Assembly: GCA_017165825.1 (NCBI GenBank) | Contig: CM029393.1 | Span: forward strand, 4,959,468-5,023,467 | DNA from: Hepsetus odoe | Taxonomy: Eukaryota; Chordata; Actinopteri; Characiformes; Hepsetidae | Length of the DNA stretch: 64,000 nt | Direction of reading: 5' to 3' | Shown here: piece after piece, positions 10,520 to 21,000 of the stretch | Layout: every line of letters begins with the position of its first letter | How positions within the stretch are numbered: the first letter of the stretch is position 1 | Position numbers and translations under genes: made by a program | The notes under the pieces: generated by a model | Told to the model about the DNA's origin: nothing | Seen by the model: only the letters and a program-made list of their open reading frames with translations | Database searches by the model: none

Positions 10520-13195
10520 ACAGTACTGTAGTATTATTGTGTATTGTAGTCTAGTATTATTGTGTTGAACTTTAGTATTATTGTGTGTTGTAATGTAGTA
10601 TTGTTGTGTGTTGTAGTGTAGTGTTGTTGTGTGTAGTATTATTCTGTGTTGTAGTGTAGTATTGTTGTGTTGTATTGTAGTATTGTTGTGTCTAGTATTG
10701 TTTTGTGCTGTAGTGTAGTATTGTGAATTGTAGTGTAGTATTATTGTGTGTTGTAATGTTGTGTTGTTGTGTGTTGTAATATAGTATTGTTGTGTGTATT
10801 GTTAGTATGCATTAGTATATGTATTGTAGTGTAGTAGTATTATTGTGTGTTGTAGTGTAGTATTATTGTGTAGTATTGTTGTGTGTTGTAGTGTAGTAGT
10901 ATTATTGTGTGTAGTATTGTTGTGTGTTGTAGTGTAGTATTGTTGTGTGTAATATAATTGTGTGTTGTAGTGCAGCATTGTTGTGTGTTGTAGTGTAGCA
11001 GTATTATTGTGTGTGTAATATTATTGTGTGTTGCAGTGTAGTATTATTGTGTGTAGTATTGTTGTGTGTTGTAGTGTAGTATTGTTGTGTGTTGTAGTGT
11101 AGTATTGTTGTGTGTTGTAGTGTAGTAGTACTATTGTGTGTGCAATATTATTGTGTGTTGTGGTGTAGTATTATTGTTTGTGTAATATTATTGTGTGTTG
11201 TAGTGTAGTATTATTGTTTGTGTAATATTATTGTGTGTTGTAGTGTAGTATTGTTGTAGTGTAGTAGTATTATTGTTTGTGTAGTATTGTTGTGTGTTGT
11301 AGTGTAGTAGTATTATTGTTTGTGTAATATTATTGTGTGTTGTAGTGTAATATTATTGTGTGTTGTAGTGTAGTAGTATTATTGTTTGTGTAATATTATT
11401 GTGTGTTGTAGTGTAATATTATTGTGTGTTGTAGTGTAGTATTATTGTGTGTTGTGGTGTAGTATTATTGTGTGTTGTAGTGTAGTATTGTTGTGTGTTG
11501 CAGTGTAGTAGTATTATTGTGTGTGTAAAATTATTGTGTGTTGTAGTGTAGTATTATTGTTTGTGTAATATTATTGTGTGTTGTAGTGTAATATTATTGT
11601 GTGTAGTATTGTTGTGTGTTGTAGTGTAGTAGTATTATTGTTTGTGTAATTATTCTTGTGTGTTGTAGTGTAGTATTGTGTGTTGTGGTGTAGTATTATT
11701 GTGTGCTGTAGTGTAGTATTGTTGTGTGTTGCAGTGTAGTAGTATTATTGTGTGTGTAAAATTATTGTGTGTTGTAGTGTAGTATTATTGTGCATTTAAT
11801 ATTATTGTGTGTTGTAGTGTAGTATTGTTGTAGTGTAGTAGTATTATTGTTTGTGTAATATTATTGTGTGTTGTAGTGTAGTATTATTGTGTGCAGTATT
11901 GTTGTGTGTTGTAGTGTAGTAGTATTATTGTTTGTGTAATATTATTGTGTGTTGTAGTGTAGTATTGTTGTGTGTTGTAGTGTAGTAGTATTATTGTGTG
12001 TAGTATTGTTGTTTGTTGTGGTGTAGTATTATTGTGTGTTGTGGTGTAGTAGTATTATTGTTTGTGTAATATTATTGTGTATTGTAGTGTAGTATTGTTG
12101 TGTGTTGTGGTGTAGTATTATTGTTTGTGTAATATTATTGTGTGTTGTAGTGTAGTATTATTGTGTGTAGTATTGTTGTGTGTTGTAGTGTAGTAGTATT
12201 ATTGTTTGTGTAATATTATTGTGTGTTGTAGTGTAGTATTATTGTGTGTTGTGGTGTAGTATTATTGTGTGTTGTAGTGTAGTATTGTTGTGTGTTGCAG
12301 TGTAGTAGTATTATTGTGTGTGTAAAATTATTGTTTGTGTAATATTATTGTGTGTTGTAGTGCAGTATTATTGTGTGTAGTATTGTTGTGTGTTGTGGTG
12401 TAGTAGTATTATTGTTTGTGTAGTATTATTGTGTAGTATTGTTGTGTGTTGTGGTGTAGTATTATTGTGTGTAGTATTGTTGTGTGTTGTAGTGTAGTAG
12501 TAATATTGTTTGTGTAATATTATTGTGTGTTGTAGTGTAGTATTATTGTGTGTAGTATTGTTGTGTGTTGAGGTGTAGTAGTATTATTGTTTGTGTAGTA
12601 TTATTGTGTAGTATTGTTGTGTGTTGTGGTGTAGTATTATTGTGTGTAGTATTGTTGTGTGTTGTAGTGTAGTAGTAATATTGTTTGTGTAATATTATTG
12701 TGTGTTGTAGTGTAGTATTATTGTGTGTAGTATTGTTGTGTGTTGAGGTGTAGTAGTAATATTGTTTGTGTAATATTATTGTGTGTTATATTATTGTGTG
12801 CTGTGTAGAATTATTGTGCGTAGTATTGTTGTGTGTTGAGGTGTAGTAGTATTATTGTTTGTGTAGTATTATTGTGTGTTATATTATTGTGTGCTGTGTA
12901 GAATTATTGTGTGTAGTATTGTTGTGTGTTGAGGTGTAGTAGTATTATTGTTTGTGTAGTATTATTGTGTAGTATTGTTGTGTGTTGTGGTGTAGTATTA
13001 TTGTGTGTAGTATTGTTGTGTGTTGTAGTGTAGTAGTAATATTGTTTGTGTAATATTATTGTGTGTTGTAGTGTAGTATTATTGTGTGTAGTATTGTTGT
13101 GTGTTGAGGTGTAGTAGTAATATTGTTTGTGTAATATTATTGTGTGTTATATTATTGTGTGCTGTGTAGAATTATTGTGCGTAGTATTGTTGTGT
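10520..13195. repeat. G/T-rich complex tandem repeat array, 2.7 kb
   Basis: Imperfect units such as tgtgtgttgtagtgtagtat tattg, with variants (tgtgtagtattgttg, gtttgtgtaatattattg), repeat without interruption. Cytosine is almost absent from the + strand. In the last 800 bp a longer order is seen: tagtattattgtgtagtatt recurs at about 12421, 12597 and 12957, steps of about 176 and twice 180. Confidence 0.93.
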
Positions 13196-16100
13196 TGTAG
13201 TAATTACAGTAACTGTTGTATCGTTGTAATTAGAGTATGTATTGTAATGTAATGCATTCTAGCATGGATGCAAAATACATTATCTCATGCTTGTAGCATG
13301 TAGTGTTTGCCAATCAACATCTCATTCTCACAACCTAGTTTGTAGCACTGTAATTACAATATGTTAATAGTTTACATTTTCCCACCAGGATTTTCAAAGT
13401 GTTCCATCATCAGCCTCTTTCTCAGCTCTATCCGTGTAATGCAAGGCTACACTCTGCAGACAGGGAGAACCCTTTGCCTTCCTAATGAAAGGTCTTTCCA
13501 TTTAATAACTATCAAAAGGTCATGTCTGCGTTTCTCTGTTATTGTGCTTCTGGTTTTAGCTTCCATTTTACGCATGGATTGGCATTTTGTGAGGCAGAGC
13601 CGAAGCCCAAAGAGCTGATAATTTGTGAACAATTCGCCTTCCTCCCTTTTCATCCATCCCACACCCCACCTCCATCCCTCTTACTGGTCACATTCCATCC
13701 TGAGACTCCATCCTGTCGGGACTCGGGGGCCTGCTTGGTATCAGTGTTCTTATCATGAGCAAAAAGCTTGAGGATCCAGATGGTGCCAGTCATGGTCAGT
13801 ATCACTGCCGCACGGCCTGCTGCCTGGGGACAGATTGGCCGGCTGCAAATGTCACTAACCTCTAATAATGTCACCCCTGAAAGAGTAGATGTGATGCTTT
13901 GCACACCCTCAGCACAGCAGGAAGGGGTCAGTGGATTTCAGCTCTCATTTGTTGTATTTATAATAGAGAAATTTATGTTGATGACTGATTGTCTAATTTA
14001 GCCCATTTTACATTCATTCATATTTTCAGTACAAGCAGCTGGCCCTCAGAAGTTATAGGGTTAACTCCAGTAAAGCATGTTGTCATTTTATACTAATCAT
14101 TTTGTAGAAATAAAAAAAATCACACCATAATACATACATAAATGTAGAAAAACAAAGAAATTGGCATAGCATCAAATTCAAATACAAGTATAATTAACTG
14201 CATAATGTCTTAAATGAACAATTATGCAGTTGTAACATTGAATTTCATTCATTCTAGAATGAAGACTTTTAAAAACTTCATAATAAGAGTTCAGTCTGGG
14301 AGGTGAGCGAGCCTTCATAACATCATCGAAAAATCTTTAGAAGTTACCCAAATGCAATTTTACCAGAATGTATAAGAACTGCAATTGATTTTCAATCATA
14401 GGACAGGAAGTCAAGAAACTCGATACTCAGCCTTTGCCGCTGGAAAAATAGGGGCGAGCTGTCATATATTTCAGTGTTTTACAAATTACTGCAGCCCTTC
14501 CCCACCTCTTTATGATGCTTATACAGTAAAAATAAGCATCCTTGACTTGCACGGACCAATGGCCCACAGAGATGAATGGGCAGTCAAACTGTGACCCTGA
14601 TATCAACTCTGCTACTCGTTTAACCCGCTGTCAGCAAAGGAAAAATCTCCTAAAAATGAAACATTGATCCAGATACTTTCTGTGTATATTTCAAGCGTCC
14701 GCTCATCAAAACAACTCCAGTATGAAAGCTTTATGTGTATCATTTTTACCCCTGAACTAGCTGCCCTTCTTGTTTACATGCAAGGGGCATTACAAGACAA
14801 TGTCTATACTTAGGCCACGGACTGTAGTGCTAATTCAGTGACTTGCATGTGGCTTATCCCAACTGAAAGAAGGGCACCTTGTACCGTATGGGGCCAAAGT
14901 ACGGTGACTGAGTCCACAGTGTGTAGTAGTATGAAGAGGAACACCCGAGCCACTTTCAGGCTCTGAGACCCGGTGATGAAGTGGACCATTTCCAGCTATG
15001 ATTTTAAGTGACAGAGTCATTCATCACTGAGATGCTTGTCCCAGCTCGTTAGCAGGTGTTGTTTGGTCCCAGAGGAGATCTCTAGGTATCGGAGAGCATG
15101 AAGTGTGTTTTTGAGCACATGTATCTGTCAGAGTGTTCTTAAAATACGGCCTAAGGTTATTGGTGACAGTGATATCGAAGTAGAAATATTGCCTCATGGT
15201 ATAAAGGTTAAAATATTAACACACAGTGCCTTATTTGGTCCAAGCTAACATATATTATTCTCATTTTATGTAAATAATGGCTCAAATGATCAGATACTTG
15301 CCTCAAACTTCAAACTTGTATGCAAATGTTGGGCTCTACATTTTTTTTAATAATTACAATGTTTTAGTTTCATTTTTTCCTAAGTAAAATGACCTATGCC
15401 TTCATTATCATTGATGCTTATTCTAGTTAGAGTCACAGGTGTATCCTATCCCAGCGCCCATGAGGTGAAAGGCAAAGAAACACCCTGGATAGGTTGGCAG
15501 TGAATGTTTATTTTTTACTGAACTTTTATTTCAACTTTGAGCGGAGAGCCACAAAGTTGAGATCTTTATTGCTGCAGCACAGTCTTTTTTTCAGATGGTA
15601 AATCTCAAGAAACATCTCCTTCCCATTGACAAGGTCTCATACTTTATTGACTACGACACACATGGAAGTATCTGCAGTTTTATGAGAAGCCTGGATAACT
15701 AGACTTTCGAGACTGTGTGTAACTCCCTACCGCACAGTAAACCCTCCAGAAGGCTGGCAGGCCTTACAGAATATGTGGAAATGTTCCATTGCAACCACAT
15801 TTTCTACCATATTTATTTATCCGTTCACACCACGTGTAAAAAAAAAAAAAAAAAAAAAAAATCAAGGTCAGTATACAATGGCTGTAAATATTCATTCAAA
15901 TTCATTGTAATGCAAATCCCCCCTGCGATGGGCGCACAGCACTGACAGGTGCTGACAAACCAAACAATGTGTGCCGATAGAAAATAGAGGAAAAAAAAAC
16001 AAACAAACAAGGAAAACGGCGGCCCTAATGCGGAATGTGTAAACACCCCTGGACAAAAAAGCCCAGTGCAAAGGCCAATGTTTTCCTCTCTAAAGTCTCC

Positions 16101-16794
16101 AATTGTGTTCTTGCCCAAAAAAAATAATAAAAATAAATAAATAAATAAATAGCCCAAAATCGAAGATTCGTCAAGATCAGCAAAGGTCAACGGGGGGCAT
16201 TGCCATTCATTTATGAAAAAAGATAGAAACGCAGGGTCCGGCACTTGTTTTTGTGAGCATATTGGTTAGATGTGTGTTGCTGATTGTATAGCTGCTGTAA
16301 TCTGTCAAAAACTTCAAAGCAACTCGACGGCTGTACACTTGATGAGCGTGCAGTCCCAATGTTTATCGTGACCCGCTTTTCAACTCGGGAGCTTTTAAAA
16401 AAACATCAAGGCACAGGGAGGATTAATGGGATAAAACGAGGAAAGAAACCAGACAGATGATAAATATCGCAAACAGGAATTCTTTTAGGGACCTTGGGGG
16501 ATTCTGTAAAAGCAAAAAAGAACCTGCAGTCACTCTATGCTAATTCTCCACTCATTGTGTATCTTTATTTTCTTCTTATGTTCTTGAGTCCATGCTTCTC
16601 ATCAGTATGCCAGCTCTGCAAAGGGCTACAGTCTCATTAAACACTCTGACCTGCAAGCAATGACTGTTCTGCTTATTTACAACATATTGCACATTGTTGC
16701 CTCTGAAAATTTTTCCTTAGCTTACTGACCGGCTTGGCGGAAATTTGCAACTCCATTTAAAATTAACAGGAGAACATTTGTCAAATTGGCCACT
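13196..16794. other. Intronic sequence, no gene seen
   Basis: Unique DNA between the satellite and the LINE fragment. A family C fragment at 15412 and an A-run at 15839-15860 are the only repeats recognised. 13400-13920 has higher complexity but no codable exon. Confidence 0.6.
15412..15515 (-). repeat. Repeat family C fragment
   Basis: gatgcttattctagttagag and tatcctatcccagcgcccat match the complement of the family C copies at 37875 and 48808. Confidence 0.6.
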
Positions 16795-17480
16795 AAGGAG
16801 AGAGAAAAGACCTTTGCTGTTTGGCTAGAGTGATTGACAGAGCTGGGAAAGATATGTCGCGATGGAAACATGCTCACAAGTGAGCAGAGCATGAAAGGAA
16901 CACTTTGAGGGGCTGATGAATGAAAAGAATGAGAGAGAGAAGGTTGGATGATGTGAGGAAAGTGAACCAGGAAGTGCAGCATATTAGCAAGGTGGAAGTA
17001 AGGGCAGCTATGGAGAAGATGAAAGGCTTTTGGTCCAGATGACATACCTGTGGAGGCATGGAGGTTTTTTAGGAGAGCTGGCAGTGGAGTGCCAGGAAAA
17101 AGAGCTACAGATGCGATGTTTGCTCTGAGGGTGTTGATGGAGACGTACAGAGCAGGTCAGAAAGAGTTGCATTGTGCCTTTGTGGACTTGGAGAAAGCAT
17201 ATGACAGGGTGCCTAGAGAGGAGCTGTGGATTTGAATGAGGAATCATGGAGTGCAAGAGAAGTATGTGAGAGTTGTACAGGATATGTATGAGGGCAATGT
17301 GACAGTGGTGAGGTCTGCAGTAGGAAAACGAATGATTTCAAGTAGACGTAGGAGTCCCCATGGACTAGAGGAGAGGAGGAATGAAAGTCAGTAGCACAAG
17401 AATACATGAGTGTGAAGGAAAAGGAGGACAGCGGAATAGTTAGGACATAGGGATGTGGGTTGGCAACAAGGTAGAGGGAC
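16795..17480 (+). mobile_element. RTE-type LINE, reverse transcriptase fragment
   Basis: Translates in shifting frames to LARVIDRAGKDM, VRAAMEKMKGF, DDIPVEAWRF, RATDAMFALRVLMETYRAGQ and KELHCAFVDLEKAYDRVPRE, the RTE-clade reverse transcriptase signature. There is an internal deletion between DIPVEAW and the RATDAMF part, and a stop after ELWI. Its position is about 430 bp before epha8 exon 4, in sense orientation. Confidence 0.88.
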
Positions 17481-17909
17481 ACACACACACAGTCACACAG
17501 AAAGAGAGAGAGAGAGCAGTGAATTTGTCCATTTATCCAGATACACTGGTAGTAAGGAGGACAGTTGTGTTGTAGGTGTCTTGCCCAAGCAAAGTTTAAT
17601 CGTGGATTCTGGAATGGGAAAACTTTATTCACCCTCCTACCACGCACCCACATTTTCCCTGCCAATCCGGGAGACAACATTTCAATCACTAGCCCTTCTC
17701 TAAACATTAGGCCACAGCTGCCCTACAATAAAACAAACAGGCAAGAAAACACCATTTAATCTTTGATTATCAAGGTGATCTCCCCATTCAAGCTAGCAGC
17801 ATGGTCTTCACAATGGCATTGTGACCATTGTATGATACTTCTTTGAGAAATCATAGAGACAGTCAAACAGTACAACATCCAAAACGCTGATCTACCTTAA
17901 ATGTTTCAG

Positions 17910-18065
17910 CTTGTGAGATCGGCTTCTACAAACCGGCTCCTGGAGACCAGCTGTGTGGGAAATGTCCTCTACACAGCCACTCTGAGACAAGGGCTGCTCT
18001 CACTTGTCCTTGTGACGCCAACTACTACCGTGCACCCATGGATTCTCCGGCCACCTCTTGCACAA
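17910..18065 (+). CDS. epha8: epha8 exon 4: EGF-like Cys-rich segment
   Basis: Acceptor tttcag before 17910 and donor gtaagt at 18066. The length is 156 bp, the usual size for this Eph exon. It encodes CEIGFYKPAPGDQLCGKCP, then LTCPCDANYYR, with the regular cysteine spacing of the Eph EGF-like segment. It starts in phase 1 and ends in phase 1 (ACA A), joining the next exon as Arg-Pro-Pro. Confidence 0.95.
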
Positions 18066-21000
18066 GTAAGTCCTAATATGGCTAAGCTCTGGGATCAGGA
18101 CAGTTCTGTAGACTTTTCTAAATGTGACTGTTTGATTTCTGAGATTAGGCAGCTGCTCTAAATTGACCCTTTAAAAGCACGCTTACTGCTATCTAAAGTA
18201 AAAGCATGAGGTAATCTGATATGGATTATAGCTCATGGCATCAAGTTTACTGTATTTATTGTTTAATTGCACTGAAATAAAGTAGATACAAAAGTATAAA
18301 ATAATTTATGAAGAAAGTTATAGCACTGTACACATTGAGGAAATGTCAAGATCAATCGGATTCCATACAAACTAAGGTCACACATCCACTTGAGAGCAAA
18401 TTCAATAACTTTAATTTGATTCACAGTTATGATTGCCTGGACCACCGTTTCCCCCAATAACTAACCTGTAATCAAATGTTTTATGACCCTGCTTCCCCCA
18501 TAGGACCTCCAACAGCCCCTGTAAATGTGATCTCATCTGTAAATGGGACATCCGTCAGCCTGGAGTGGGGCTCCCCTCTGGACACTGGTGGCCGGACTGA
18601 TATTATCTACGATGTGCAGTGCAAGAAGTGTGTAAATGATGGGCCATGTGAAGACTGCAGCACCGGAGTTGGAAGTACTGGAACTGGTATCAATGGAGCA
18701 CCCGGAACTGCCTTGGGAGCATTCAGAGGCACTAGTGGAGGAATAACTGAGAATGGAGGAGGTGGAGGAGGCATAGTGTCCCGAACAGGTAGGGATGGGC
18801 ATTTTTGCCATCCAGCTTCCTAAAAGAACAGTTCAGGTATGACGAGGAGAAAAGAAAAATCAAAATAAAATAAAAAATTACTAAAGTAGTTAAATGTAGT
18901 TTTTAAAACTTTGCTAATCTTTGAATACATACCATTCACTCAGCAGTCAGTACAGTTCATTTATGGAACCTTTATACTGATTTTCAAAAGCCCATTTGGA
19001 ATGAGTGGCTTTGCAATGTCACAAAATTCAACATATTTATCTGCCTCATCTGTCTACAGTTTGCTTTTTGAATGAGGCACAGTGTAGCAAAGCCACTCAA
19101 TAGAGAGATCACTGCAGATGTCAAATGTTGAAAAAGTACAAGAAAAATATATTTAAAATATGGCCCTCTTTTATCATTTGTTTGAGTATTCAGTATTTCT
19201 GTTAAGGTTACAAGGTAACATGTTCCCTGGACTCTGTTATATAACATAGAAATCATGCCATGAACTTGTCCTGGCAGAGCTGTGATGAAATGATGTCCTA
19301 TAGTATATCAGTACCATGTTATCCTTACCAGTAATGAAGATACTACTGTGTCTGAGGTCATGATTATATCTGAGGTCATGATCAAATATTAAGTGACTAC
19401 TGTAGGGTAGCATTCATGAGGCTACATAACATAAACCTGACAATGACAATTGACATATATCTGCAATAAAGTATACTCTGACCAGTTTAATCTGTTTCAT
19501 CCCAGGGATTGCTAAAACAATGGGCACTTGTTGGAGTAAGCATTTATACATAATTAATTTAACTTCATTTGGCAAAATGGTAACAGCCATGACTGTGTAT
19601 GAAATCTTCATAGTAACACTGATGACATGCGGATGTCCATAATGTCCATTCTCCATGTTTTCTGCAAAGATGTCAGAAGCTCAGTCAACTTAGAACTTAG
19701 AAGAACAATTTATTGAAATCTTATATTCCCAAAAGAAGTTCCAGATAAAGCGAGTGGAGGAGTGTATATTTGAGTAACAGGCATCTCTGTTAACAGGAGC
19801 GGCACCCATTCGGTTTATCCCCCAGCAGACGGGCTTGATGGAGCCATGGGTAAATGTGGTGAACCTGGTGGCTCACACTAACTACACCTTCCGCATCCTG
19901 GTGATGAACGGAGTCACTCATCTGAGCAATGAACCACTGCCCTATGCCACAGTCAACGTTACCACAAACCAGGCAGGTAGGAGACTCTTACTGTCTTTTA
20001 GTTGCCATCCTATTACTAATCAGATTAACTGTGCACATTACACATTTAGCACTTTACAACAGACTACGCTCTCAGGAAAAATGGTTCTGTACAGAATGAT
20101 AGTAGAACCTTTTATGTGCTATACAGAACCATGTTTGAATATGTTTTTAAAAGTATCATCTGCAGCTTTTCTATTAAATGGAAGAATCACTTAACCAGAG
20201 AAAGATCTGTATGTTTAGATGATTCTTTTTTTCACAGTCAAACCACTGCACTTATGAAAGCCTTTAAAAGAATTGTTTTTTTTTTTCTGCTGCCAAACCT
20301 GCACACATTTAATAACAGTGTGTGTTTGCATTTGAATTTTGAACCACTACATTTTCAACACTGGGATGCACTATATTTCAGTGGCAAAAAAATGACACAT
20401 TTGAAATGTCATTTTACAGACAAAAGCCTTTCTCTTCGCTTATGAAAATAAAAGTACTTGACTAGTATGGCTGTTGCATTAAAAGTTGTCTTAAAAAGGG
20501 AGCTACTAGTAATTTGTAGTTTAAAATAATTTTAGGTCAGGTACTCCTGAAGAAACTACAATCTGCACATCACTGATCAATCAGCGAGTCAGGAATGTTA
20601 GAGCATCATCATATCTCCCAGTTCTGCACCAAGAGTGTCCTTACACTGCGAGATCTAAAGTGCTGCCTGCTTAAACACATTCATTTCAACAGAGGGCTTG
20701 TTAATTTGCTAAGGAGATGACTCATGCATCATGGCTGCAGGGAATGCACTAAAATATGCAATGCTGGCGTGCTTCATAGGAGTGGAAAACATGAGATTAA
20801 ACAATACGTCACAGCTGTCCGTGTCAATTAGATTTGTAATCAAGTAATATCTGCATAATCAGATTATTTGATGATTAACTATCAAAATCATCTATGATCA
20901 AAAATGACTGTATGTGAAGTCAAGGGCTGTTAGGAACTGAATAATCCTTTTTTTTTGTGTTATAAAAGTATTCCGTTTTTTGTACTTTATTGGAAATAGG

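Larger units (their letters stand above)
1..17909 (+). other. epha8: Intronic sequence of epha8 (intron 3, 5' end outside window)
   Basis: No exon with Eph ligand-binding-domain coding was found; that exon is about 660 bp in Eph genes and should be visible as a long open frame. The interval is therefore read as the 3' part of the intron between the ligand-binding exon and the Cys-rich exon, at least 17.9 kb long. This is inference from the usual gene structure. Confidence 0.7.

Noticed and set aside
10520..13195. CRISPR-like direct repeats
   Set aside because: Repeats are contiguous and degenerate without unique spacers; this is a satellite array in a vertebrate genome.
13768..14001. Possible missed exon with open frames on both strands
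   Set aside because: No Eph-like residues on either strand and no suitable acceptor/donor pair with matching phase.
15825..16244. 139-codon minus-strand frame
   Set aside because: Runs through A-runs giving Phe and Leu stretches; no domain, no splice context.
17213..17707. 164-codon minus-strand frame
   Set aside because: Antisense of the RTE LINE fragment, which is coding-like on the + strand.
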